From UBA2773 sp964643985 (GTDB lineage Bacteria; Patescibacteriota; Minisyncoccia; Moranbacterales; DUUL01): a stretch of 63,972 nucleotides of DNA. Positions 41,613 to 49,572 of the stretch are shown piece after piece. Both the position numbers and the translations under genes were made by a program. Each line of letters begins with the position of its first letter. Position 1 is the stretch's first letter. A model generated the notes under the pieces. It did not search any database, was not told the origin of the DNA, and saw only the letters and a program-made list of their open reading frames with translations. Where the stretch lies: contig CAZXUS010000001.1 of NCBI GenBank assembly GCA_964643985.1, forward strand, positions 1 to 63,972, read 5' to 3'.

Positions 41613-41718
41613 TAGACGCGTCTATAGAAGCGTCCATAAAAGCTTCTATGTAAATTATTATATCATAATTCACCTCCTAAGAAAATAAAAAATAGAAGCG
41701 TCTATAGACGCTTCTATT
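41613..41718. promoter_or_regulatory. Palindromic operator cluster upstream of the second AbrB-like gene
   Basis: A perfect 12-nt palindrome TAGACGCGTCTA (41613-41624), an inverted pair ATAGAAGC (41624-41631) / GCTTCTAT (41642-41649), and a perfect 28-nt palindrome (41691-41718) with half-site ATAGAAGCGTC. ATAGAAGCGTC also occurs at 41624-41634. The array brackets a leader with a TATAAT and is the likely autoregulatory region. Confidence 0.6.
41658..41678 (-). promoter_or_regulatory. Perfect Shine-Dalgarno before a two-codon reading frame
   Basis: Minus strand AGGAGGTGA (41670-41678), 6 nt from GGAGG to ATG, then ATG ATA TAA. It may be a leader start-stop element or a remnant; the overlapping TATAAT (41657-41662) may instead be a -10 box. 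Confidence 0.4.
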
Positions 41719-41767
41719 TTAAAAATTATAATTTTTATATATAGATAAAACTTTCTCTGCAATTTTA

Positions 41768-42049
41768 GAAATTAAAAATTTGAGTGCAATTCGAGGCGAA
41801 ATTGAAAATTTCAGCGAAGCGCACTTAATAGTGCGACGAATTAAAAGCGGAGATAGGGATTAAGTTTAAATACAATTTCGTAGTGAAATTTAAAATTTTT
41901 GAGATAAATTATTCAAACAATTTTTGAAGCACTGACCATAGTCAATGTAATAAAATTTTTGGATAATTTAATTAAAAATTTTAGATTAAGTAGAAAAGAC
42001 ATTTGAATTTAGTCCCATAACAAAGAAGTGTGCCTAATTTTTAACTTTC
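41768..42049 (+). repeat. Type-1 hairpin repeat (copy i) interrupted by the 161-bp element, after alaS
   Basis: Arms 41768-41788 and 42029-42049 pair (GAAATTAAAAATTTG against the CTAATTTTTAACTTTC side). The right arm overlaps the last alaS codons and its stop. Apical stem CGCACT-TAAT-AGTGCG. The insertion occupies 41856-42016 at the same place as in copy c. Rest of the 41595-42040 gap is the operator cluster and AT-rich DNA. Confidence 0.78.
41856..42016 (+). mobile_element. 161-bp nested element (copy 2), MITE-like
   Basis: Exactly the length of the copy at 12566-12726, about 85-90 percent alike by eye. Ends GGGATTAAGTTTAAATAC / GAATTTAGTCCC are inverted repeats. It follows ATA at the junction as in the other copy. 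Confidence 0.6.
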
Positions 42050-44386
42050 CAACACGGCTTTAATTCTTCGAACGCCAGAGGATGAAGATTTTTCCTTGGT
42101 AATCTTGAAAGTTCCTTCAATTTCGCTAGTATTCTCAACATGAGGACCACCGCAAATTTCCTTGGAATATTCGCCGATAGTGAAAACATTAACTTGATCT
42201 CCATATTTATTTTCAAACGAACCGTGAGCACCAACTTTTTTAGCTTCGTCCAAACTCATCTCCTCTTTGACGACTGAAGTCTTGCTTTGAATAGCTTCGT
42301 TGACAAATTCTTCTACCGACTTGATTTGCTCTTCAGTCAATTTATCAGGATGAGAAAAATCGAATCGAATTCGTTCTCCATTGATATTGGAACCTTTTTG
42401 AAAAACATGCTCCCCTAGGGTTTTTCGAAGTCCCGCTAAAAGCAAATGTGCCACCGTATGGAGTTGTTTAGTTTGCTCTTTGGTATCCGCTAAACCACCC
42501 TTGAACATTCCAGCACTAGCCGTTCTTGAAAGATCTTGATGAGTAGCCAGTTCTTTTTTGAAATTTTTTTCATCAACTCTCAAACCTTGTTCGTGGGCTA
42601 AATCTTTAACCATTTCGATTGGAAATCCATAAGTTTGAAATAAATCAAAAGCTTCTTTCCCGGTAATAACCAAATTACTAGCATTCTCGAAAAGTCCCTC
42701 CTCTACTTTAATTTTTTGGTCAGGGATTCCTTTGATAAATTTTTCTAAAGCTTTAGCCCGATGAGAAACTTTATTTTTTTCTTCCCCTAATTCCGCAAAA
42801 GTTTTGTCATAACCGTCAGGAATAAAAATTGGATCAAAACCAAAAGCTAATTTATTTTGACCTTTTCTTTCTTCAGTAATCTTTCCCTTAACAGAACCTT
42901 CAAAAAATGAAATTTCCCTGCCATCAAAATAAGCGATTACACATTTGGCTTCCGCATTCTGATTTTTGTTTTCTGTTAAATCTAAAATACCTTGAGTCCC
43001 TAAGTATTTTTCTAGCCATTTAATCAAAGCTCCTGGAAAACCATTCCAGGCTTCCAAATGAAGAGCGGTATCTTCAACGATAATTGGTCTTTTAATTAAT
43101 TTATAAGCTTCAATTATCTTATACTCAGCCACTTCTCTAGGATCAACTGATTGAATTTCAGGTAAATGAGATTCATAAAAGCTTAATCGCATTTTGCCCT
43201 TGGTTAATTCCCGATACTCTCTAATTTTATCTGGATTAGAAGAAACCAAAACGACATCTTGTTTAAAACTAATTATCTTTTCGAATTGTTTTAAGCCTTT
43301 TTCTAAGGTCGCTTGAAATTTCTCTTCCTCTTCCTTGATAATTGTTAAAATATTTTCGCCAGCTACTTCTGGATAAATATCTTGATAGATTTTTTGAACC
43401 GCTTCTCCAATTTGGTTGGTGAATAAATAATCAATTCCAATCTTATGCGCCTCTCGAACTGCTCGTCGAATTAGTCTTCGCAAAATATATCCCCGCTCAG
43501 TATTAGAAGGTCGAATTCCATCCGCCACCATAAAAACTGAAGCTTTGATATGATCAGCAATAATTCGAAATGATTTTTTGTTATCTTGATATTCTTTGTT
43601 GGATAATTCTTCAATTCTTTTAATAATTGGATGAAAAAGTTCCCCTTGATAATCATCCTTAAATCCATTCAAAATTGCCACAACTCTTTCCATTCCCATT
43701 CCAGTATCAACATTTTGTCGAGCAAGTTTTTTGAATAAACCCTCCGCATTTTTTTCATATTCCATAAAAACATTATTCCAAATTTCAACCCATTTATCAT
43801 TTTCTGGATCGAATTTTTTTGGAATTTCTTCCATCAAACCTGTCCAATAAAAAATTTCGGTGTCTGGTCCACAAGGTCCAGTTTCGCTAGGTGGACCCCA
43901 CCAATTTTCACTTTTAGGTAGCTTGGCAATTCGATCTTCCGAAAAATCCAACTCTCGCCATTGCTCATAAGATTCTCTATCAAAAGGCGCATCTTGATCA
44001 CCTTCAAAAACTGAAACTGCCAATCGATCTTTATCCAAACCTAACCACTGAGAAGATGTTAAAAATTCACAGCTCCATTGAATTGATTCTTTTTTAAAAT
44101 ACTCACCCAATGACCAATTCCCCAACATTTCAAAAAAAGTATGATGTGTAGTATCCCCTACTTCTTCAATATCAATAGTTCGAACACATTTTTGAACATC
44201 AACTAATCGAGTTCCCTGAGGATGATTTTCTCCCATTAGATAAGGAACAATTGGTTGCATACCAGAACTAATAAACAAAGAAGTTGGATCATTTTCCGGC
44301 ACTAATGAAAAAGAAGGTAAAACAGCATGTTGTTTGGCTTCAAAAAATTTTATAAATTTTTCCCTTAATTCTTGAGCCTTAATCAT
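42041..44386 (-). CDS. alaS: Alanyl-tRNA synthetase with an inserted RdgB/HAM1 NTP pyrophosphatase domain
   Basis: 781 residues. 1-372: AlaRS catalytic core (FFEMLGNWSLGEYFK, GPCGPDTEIFY, RQNVDTGMGMER). 376-556: a complete HAM1/RdgB domain (SSNPDK with N384 and K387, IVEDTAL with D439, EAWNGFPGA, FGFDPIF 516-522, SHRAKAL 541-547). 570-781: AlaRS resumes (GKEAFDLFQTYGFPIEM) with editing motifs HTVAH (643-647) and CGGPH (745-749). The C-terminal DHHA1/C-Ala region is missing. RdgB hydrolyses ITP/XTP; AlaRS charges tRNA-Ala and hydrolyses Ser-tRNA. The frame is intact, so this is a true domain insertion. A hairpin repeat overlaps the stop. Confidence 0.93.
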   Translation of the reverse strand: MIKAQELREKFIKFFEAKQHAVLPSFSLVPENDPTSLFISSGMQPIVPYLMGENHPQGTRLVDVQKCVRTIDIEEVGDTTHHTFFEMLGNWSLGEYFKKESIQWSCEFLTSSQWLGLDKDRLAVSVFEGDQDAPFDRESYEQWRELDFSEDRIAKLPKSENWWGPPSETGPCGPDTEIFYWTGLMEEIPKKFDPENDKWVEIWNNVFMEYEKNAEGLFKKLARQNVDTGMGMERVVAILNGFKDDYQGELFHPIIKRIEELSNKEYQDNKKSFRIIADHIKASVFMVADGIRPSNTERGYILRRLIRRAVREAHKIGIDYLFTNQIGEAVQKIYQDIYPEVAGENILTIIKEEEEKFQATLEKGLKQFEKIISFKQDVVLVSSNPDKIREYRELTKGKMRLSFYESHLPEIQSVDPREVAEYKIIEAYKLIKRPIIVEDTALHLEAWNGFPGALIKWLEKYLGTQGILDLTENKNQNAEAKCVIAYFDGREISFFEGSVKGKITEERKGQNKLAFGFDPIFIPDGYDKTFAELGEEKNKVSHRAKALEKFIKGIPDQKIKVEEGLFENASNLVITGKEAFDLFQTYGFPIEMVKDLAHEQGLRVDEKNFKKELATHQDLSRTASAGMFKGGLADTKEQTKQLHTVAHLLLAGLRKTLGEHVFQKGSNINGERIRFDFSHPDKLTEEQIKSVEEFVNEAIQSKTSVVKEEMSLDEAKKVGAHGSFENKYGDQVNVFTIGEYSKEICGGPHVENTSEIEGTFKITKEKSSSSGVRRIKAVLES

Positions 44387-44472
44387 TTATTTTATTTTAA
44401 TAATTAAATTTTAAAATATATCTTAATGATAGATTAGGGATAATTTAAATTCAATAGAGAGTGATGATGACA

Positions 44473-45492
44473 TTACTTAGCAAGAATGGTTTTTTTATAA
44501 ACATCTAAATTGTCCAAAGCAATTCCTGTTCCCTTGGCCACACAAAGTAAAGGTTCATCCGCCACATAACATGGTACTCCTGTCATTTGAACAATATATT
44601 GATCTAAATTTCGAAGCAAAGCACCGCCGCCAGACAAAACCATTCCTTTATCCATAACATCCGCTGCTAATTCCGGCGGAGTTTCTTGAAGAACTTTTTT
44701 AATAGCCTCAATCACTTCTCTAAGTTCATCCTGAAGAGCCTCTGTCACTTCATTGGAAGAAATTTTAACATTTTTTGGCAAACCTCCCATTAAATCTCTT
44801 CCTCTAATTTCAACATATTTTTCATTTATTTGAGGAACTGCCCCACCGACTGCAATTTTTATTTCTTCAGCCGTTCTTTCTCCAATGGACAATCCATGTC
44901 TTTTTTTAATATAATTGGCGATGGCATTATCAAATCGGTCTCCTCCCACTCGAGCACTATGCGCCGCCACAACCCCTCCCAAAGAAATTATAGCCACTTC
45001 CGAAGTTCCTCCTCCGATATCAATAATCATATTACCAGAAGGATTGTTAATTGGAATCCCTGCCCCAATGGCCGCCAAAACTGGCTCCTTAACAATATAG
45101 GCGTTTTTAGCTCCAGCATTATTCGTGGCTTCAATCACCGCTCTTTTTTCAGTAGAAGTGACCCCGGCTGGAATAGAAACCAAAATATCTGGTCTAATAA
45201 ATCTAACCCGGGGGCTAACTTTATTCACAAAATATCGGATCATCGCTTCGGTCACTTTATAATCAGCGATTACCCCATTTTTTAAAGGTCGATGAACTTT
45301 TATCATTTCAGGCGCTCTTCCGATCATTTCTTTAGCTTCGTTCCCCACTGCTAAAATCTTGTTATCGTTAATATCAACCGCTACAACAGAAGGCTCATTG
45401 ATCACAATGCCTTTTTTCGGAACAAAAATTAAAGTATTGGCTGTCCCTAAATCTATCCCTATTTTATTTAAAAAAAGATTTCTGAAATTCAA
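44473..45492 (-). CDS. mreB: Rod-shape determining protein MreB
   Basis: 339 residues of the bacterial actin. IGIDLGTANT (residues 11-20) phosphate-1, IDIGGGTSEVAII phosphate-2, and GMVLSGGGALL adenosine motifs are present. Guides lateral wall synthesis. Start codon is TTG. mreC and mreD are not adjacent; alaS follows and ybeY precedes. Confidence 0.97.
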   Translation of the reverse strand: MNFRNLFLNKIGIDLGTANTLIFVPKKGIVINEPSVVAVDINDNKILAVGNEAKEMIGRAPEMIKVHRPLKNGVIADYKVTEAMIRYFVNKVSPRVRFIRPDILVSIPAGVTSTEKRAVIEATNNAGAKNAYIVKEPVLAAIGAGIPINNPSGNMIIDIGGGTSEVAIISLGGVVAAHSARVGGDRFDNAIANYIKKRHGLSIGERTAEEIKIAVGGAVPQINEKYVEIRGRDLMGGLPKNVKISSNEVTEALQDELREVIEAIKKVLQETPPELAADVMDKGMVLSGGGALLRNLDQYIVQMTGVPCYVADEPLLCVAKGTGIALDNLDVYKKTILAK

Positions 45493-45551
45493 TTATTTGT
45501 TTTATTTATTATTTACAAAACTTTTTTAACATCTCTCAAATTTTCAAAATT

Positions 45552-45974
45552 TTATTTAAAAAAATCTTTTAAAAAATCATCCTGCAATTGAAACATTTCA
45601 GCAGAATGTTCTAAGCCAGTTAAATGCAAACAACCGTGAATTAAATTTTTAGCCAACTCTTTCTCGGCCTCAATATTATCTTCTTGCGCATTTTTTTCAA
45701 TCACTTTCCAGCACAAAATTAAATCTCCTTCTATTTTTTTATCATCAAAATTATAACCGAAAGATAAAATATCCGTCACTTCATTTTTATTTCGATAATT
45801 TTTGTTCAAATTTTTAATTTCTTTTTCTGAAACTTTAGCAACACTAATCAAAGCTTGATGTTCAGCTGAAATAATTTTTTTAAGTCGCAAAAAATCAATG
45901 CTTTTTTTCAACCAAATTTGCGCTAATTTTTCTGGAAAAACTTTTTCTAAATTTTGAATATTTTTTGAATTCAT
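45552..45974 (-). CDS. ybeY: Endoribonuclease YbeY (rRNA maturation)
   Basis: 140 residues with the zinc motif HGCLHLTGLEH (H113, H117, H123) and TDILSFGYN. Takes part in 16S rRNA 3' end maturation and ribosome quality control. Short N-terminal region, otherwise typical. Confidence 0.94.
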   Translation of the reverse strand: MNSKNIQNLEKVFPEKLAQIWLKKSIDFLRLKKIISAEHQALISVAKVSEKEIKNLNKNYRNKNEVTDILSFGYNFDDKKIEGDLILCWKVIEKNAQEDNIEAEKELAKNLIHGCLHLTGLEHSAEMFQLQDDFLKDFFK

Positions 45975-46057
45975 AAAAATTTTGAAAAATTATACCCAAA
46001 AACAAATCCTTAGCATTAGGAATGTTTAATTATAAGAATATTTAAAAAGATTTGAAT

Positions 46058-46516
46058 TTACTTTTCTTGAAGCAACTCCATAACAATTTTTCGAACCACA
46101 TTTCCGTCGGCTTGTCCTTGTAAAGCTTTCATACTTTCACCCATTGCCAAGCCCATCTGAGAAGCATCTTTGATGTCATTTTTAACCATAACTTCTTGAA
46201 CAACTTCTTTAATTTTTTCAAAACTCAATTCAGCCGGAAGATATACTTTTAAAATATCGATTTCAACTTGCTCTTTTTCCGCTAACTCTGGTCGATTCCC
46301 TTCAGTGTATTTAGCCACAGCATCTTTCCGTTGTTTAACGGCTCGCTTAATAACTTCAATAACCTGCTCATCTGACAATCCCTCTTCTCGGAGCTTGAGA
46401 CTAATTTCAACATTTTTAATCTCAGAATTTAGCATCGATAAAACCGACTTTTTTTCAGTATTTTTTTGACGAAAAGCCTCAACAAAATCTTTTTTAATAT
46501 TTTCTTTTAAACTCAT
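46058..46516 (-). CDS. GatB/YqeY domain-containing protein
   Basis: 152 residues; YqeY family (LKENIKKDFVEAFRQKNTEKKSVLSMLNSEIKNVEI, EKEQVEIDILKVYLPAELS). The domain is the tRNA-binding tail of GatB. Function of the stand-alone form is unknown. Next to rpsU, an arrangement common in many bacteria. Confidence 0.92.
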   Translation of the reverse strand: MSLKENIKKDFVEAFRQKNTEKKSVLSMLNSEIKNVEISLKLREEGLSDEQVIEVIKRAVKQRKDAVAKYTEGNRPELAEKEQVEIDILKVYLPAELSFEKIKEVVQEVMVKNDIKDASQMGLAMGESMKALQGQADGNVVRKIVMELLQEK

Positions 46517-46573
46517 ATTTTTGGAAAATTATTTTCAAGAAATTTTCTGAAAATAATTTATTGAATTAATTTC

Positions 46574-46825
46574 TTAAAAAATTCTTTTTTTAACTTCTTT
46601 GAATTTTTCATCATCAAAAATACCCATTTTTTTGAGTTTATCAGCTTCTTTTTTAACTTTTTTTCGATAAAGAGCATCGTCTTTAAGTTGTTTTTTAGAT
46701 TTTTCTTTAACGTTAAACTGAGACTTTCTGGCTCTCATTAAAACTTTACTTTCTTGCATTCTGCGAGAAAAACGTCTAATTAAACTTTCTGATGTTTCTT
46801 TTTCTTTCTTTACAACTTCTACCAT
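46574..46825 (-). CDS. rpsU: 30S ribosomal protein S21
   Basis: 83 residues, somewhat longer than usual; arginine/lysine-rich helix (ESLIRRFSRRMQESKVLMRARK). bS21 lies beside the anti-Shine-Dalgarno end of 16S rRNA. The gene has the only ideal Shine-Dalgarno of a conserved gene here, which invites comparison with the autogenous control of rpsU in Bacteroidota. Next to yqeY. Confidence 0.88.
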   Translation of the reverse strand: MVEVVKKEKETSESLIRRFSRRMQESKVLMRARKSQFNVKEKSKKQLKDDALYRKKVKKEADKLKKMGIFDDEKFKEVKKRIF

Positions 46826-46831
46826 AAAAAT

Positions 46832-46840
46832 TCCTCCTTT
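46832..46840 (-). promoter_or_regulatory. Strong Shine-Dalgarno of rpsU
   Basis: AAAGGAGGA on the minus strand, 7 nt from GGAGG to the ATG. Nearly all other genes of the window have no such element. Confidence 0.8.
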
Positions 46841-46862
46841 CTTGTTTGTTAAATTATTTAAA

Positions 46863-47216
46863 TTAAATTCCTGTTTTTACATACCACTTGCCTCCTATTA
46901 AATGAAGGTGAATATGAGGCACTTCCTGCCCGCCCGCTTTTCCATTTCGAATCAATAGTTTATATCCAGCCTCGTCAATTCCTTTTCCAATAGCAATTTT
47001 TCGAGCCACCATTATCAACCGACCCATAAGTATCTCATTTTTTTTATCTTCTGTCAAATCGCTAATTGACTCAATATGTTCCTTGGGAATTATCAAAACA
47101 TGAACCGAAGCAACCGGATGAACATCCGCAAAAGCCATCACTAAATCGTCTTCAAAAATAATTTCCGTAGCGATTTCTCGATTAACAATTTTGCAAAAAA
47201 TACAATCCTTATTCAT
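46863..47216 (-). CDS. HIT family hydrolase (HinT-like)
   Basis: 117 residues with the histidine triad HIHLH (H101, H103, H105) and the CIFCKIVNREI start with two Cys of a zinc site common in HinT. Hydrolyses purine nucleoside phosphoramidates. Between hisS and rpsU. Confidence 0.93.
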   Translation of the reverse strand: MNKDCIFCKIVNREIATEIIFEDDLVMAFADVHPVASVHVLIIPKEHIESISDLTEDKKNEILMGRLIMVARKIAIGKGIDEAGYKLLIRNGKAGGQEVPHIHLHLIGGKWYVKTGI

Positions 47217-47233
47217 TAATATTTCAATTAAAA

Positions 47234-48574
47234 CTATTTAACTCGAACTTCTTTTTTAATCTTCTCTAGCTTCTTCTTAACCTCAACAACCACTTTTTTC
47301 AAAGTGACTACTTCTTGATTACCACCCGTCATATCTTTGATAATCACAGTTTCATCTAACGATTCTCGTTGTCCCATAATCAAAACTAGATCCACTCCTA
47401 GTTGATCAGCTTTCTTTAGTTGAGCTTTAAGATTTCCTCGTCCAAAACTTTCCGCTACGGTTATTCCCGCTTTTTCCAACCCTTGAAAAATCGATAAACT
47501 TTTCATTTTAGCTAAATCTCCCAATTGAGCCAAGAAAACTTTTGGCTTAGAAGTTTTTGCGCCCTTAATTCCTTTCTCTTTCATCGCGTCCACTAATCGA
47601 TCCATTCCAGCCGCAAAACCAACCGCCGGAGTTTTCTTACCACCCAATTTTTCAATTAAATAATCATATCGTCCACCACCACCCAATGCTATTCGGCCTT
47701 CCTTGTCATCACTAGCCCAAAATTCAAAAACTGTTTTAGTATAATAATCTAAACCTCGAACTAAATGAGGATTGATACTATAAGCAATCGCTAGCTCATC
47801 TAAACATTCCAATAAATAGGTAAAATGTTTTTTACAATCTGGACATAAATGATCCACCGATTGAGGTGCCTGCTCCACTACTTGGGTGCATTTTTCTTCT
47901 TTACAATCTAAAATTCGCAACGGATTAGTTTTTAATCGATTTTTACAATTCATACACAAGGATTGCTTTCGATTTTTCAAATAGCTAACTAACAATTTAT
48001 TGTAATTTGGTCGACATTCTTTGCAACCGATACTATTAATCTGCAAATCAATTTTGTTAATTCCGATTGAACTAAAAATCCGCAAAGCAGTTTGAATAAT
48101 TTGAGCATCTAAAATTGGGTCTTGCTCACCAATGGCTTCAAAACCAAATTGAGAAAATTGTCGATAACGTCCTTTTTGCGGTCGATCATGTCGAAACATT
48201 GGTCCCATATAAAAAAGTTTGACGGGACTCGGTTTGGTTCTCATCCCATGTTCAATGTAAGCTCTAACAATACTAGGAGTTCCTTCTGGTCGCAAACTGA
48301 CTTTTTTGCCACTTTGAGTTTCGAATTTATACATCTCCTTTTCGACTACATCGGTATCCTTGCCAGTTGTTCGCTCAAATAGATCGACTGTCTCCACCAT
48401 CGGAGTATCAATTCGACCGTAATTATAATCAAAGGCAATTTTTCGAACTGCTTTTCTAATTTTTTCCCAATAAGTTTGTTCATCCGGAAGAATATCCCTC
48501 ATTCCCCTAACGGTTTGAAATTTAATTTTTTTCTTGCTTGGATTTCCAGTGTTTGTCTGATTTAATTTTGCCAT
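47234..48574 (-). CDS. hisS: Histidyl-tRNA synthetase
   Basis: 446 residues, class II. Motif 1 (RGMRDILPDEQTYWEKI), motif 2 (MFRHDRPQKGRYRQFSQFGFE), HisA (GLDYYTKTVFE) and motif 3 (AVGFAAGMDRL) are present. A Cys-rich segment (CKEC, CMNC, DCKEEKC, CPDC; about 186-256) may bind zinc and is longer than in E. coli. Anticodon domain at the C-terminus. Confidence 0.96.
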   Translation of the reverse strand: MAKLNQTNTGNPSKKKIKFQTVRGMRDILPDEQTYWEKIRKAVRKIAFDYNYGRIDTPMVETVDLFERTTGKDTDVVEKEMYKFETQSGKKVSLRPEGTPSIVRAYIEHGMRTKPSPVKLFYMGPMFRHDRPQKGRYRQFSQFGFEAIGEQDPILDAQIIQTALRIFSSIGINKIDLQINSIGCKECRPNYNKLLVSYLKNRKQSLCMNCKNRLKTNPLRILDCKEEKCTQVVEQAPQSVDHLCPDCKKHFTYLLECLDELAIAYSINPHLVRGLDYYTKTVFEFWASDDKEGRIALGGGGRYDYLIEKLGGKKTPAVGFAAGMDRLVDAMKEKGIKGAKTSKPKVFLAQLGDLAKMKSLSIFQGLEKAGITVAESFGRGNLKAQLKKADQLGVDLVLIMGQRESLDETVIIKDMTGGNQEVVTLKKVVVEVKKKLEKIKKEVRVK

Positions 48575-48656
48575 TTTTTTAAGATAGTTAACTGTTTAAA
48601 ATTTTTTAATTATTTCATCCTAAAATATAAATCAATTTTAAAAATAATTATTTTTT

Positions 48657-48762
48657 GGGACTGTTTCCAGGCACGATTTTGCCTGCCTCGCCAAAGTGGA
48701 ACGGCGGCGGGTTACGAAAAATTAGAATTTTGAGGTAAAAAGAGTACCTGGAAACAGTCCTC
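48657..48762. repeat. Type-2 long hairpin (copy 2), after lepB
   Basis: Arms GGGACTGTTTCCAGGCAC (from 48657) and the complementary GTACCTGGAAACAGTCC (to 48760). The inside has GCCTGCCTCG and CGGGTTACGAAA, shared with the copy at 28153. It begins 2 nt after the lepB stop. Confidence 0.7.
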
Positions 48763-48764
48763 TT

Positions 48765-49415
48765 TTAATTAAAAATTTTGATTTTATCGAAAGGCCAAGC
48801 TCTTAATAAAACTTTTCCAACCACAAATTCACTGGGCAAAACTCCCCAAGACCTTGAATCACTACTGTATTTTCGATTATCGCCAAAGACTAAAAATTCA
48901 TCGGCTTTAACCTCAAAAACACATTGATCTAGGCATTCAGTGTTATGCAACATTTTAACTAAATAATCACTTTCGTCTAAGATTCCACCCTGAGGATTTT
49001 CTTCATTATACAAAATAACTTCTCCATCTTTAATTTCAATTCTATCCCCCGGTAAACCAATCACTCTTTTTATAAAATATTCCTTAGGATTTTTCGGATT
49101 ACGAAATACAATAACTTCTTTTCTAGAAATATCCTTAAAACTATTAACTGTAAAAAATTTCTTCTCTTCAGTTCCCACTACCGTTTTTTTATAACCAAAC
49201 TCATTAACAATCAGATATTCCCCATCATGAAAATTTGGTTCCATTGAAGCCCCTTGTACAAAAAAAGGTTGAAAAACAAAAGTTCTAATTGGAACAATTA
49301 TTATTAAAGAAACAACTGCTATTTTAAGCAATTCAAAAATATAGACAATCGCTACTTTTATTTTACTGTCAATTTTTTCTTCTGGTTCTTCTTTCGAATT
49401 TTCTTCTGGCTCCAT
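48765..49415 (-). CDS. lepB: Signal peptidase I
   Basis: 216 residues, one N-terminal membrane helix (about 20-46). Catalytic Ser in GASMEPNF (S57) and Lys in FIKRVIGLPGD (K116); box E GDNRKYSSDSRSWG is present. Cuts Sec signal peptides outside the membrane. A polar acidic stretch (EPEENSKEEPEEK) precedes the helix. Single gene behind a hairpin. Confidence 0.95.
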   Translation of the reverse strand: MEPEENSKEEPEEKIDSKIKVAIVYIFELLKIAVVSLIIIVPIRTFVFQPFFVQGASMEPNFHDGEYLIVNEFGYKKTVVGTEEKKFFTVNSFKDISRKEVIVFRNPKNPKEYFIKRVIGLPGDRIEIKDGEVILYNEENPQGGILDESDYLVKMLHNTECLDQCVFEVKADEFLVFGDNRKYSSDSRSWGVLPSEFVVGKVLLRAWPFDKIKIFN

Positions 49416-49572
49416 TTTAAAATATTTTTAATATACTTACGAGAACTTAAAAAGCCCCTAAAATCTAACTTTATACGACATTATACAATATAATTATAGA
49501 AAAGTCAATCCAAAAATTTCAACTATTTCAAGCTTTTAAAAACTATTTAATTTCGATATATTATTTAAAAAA

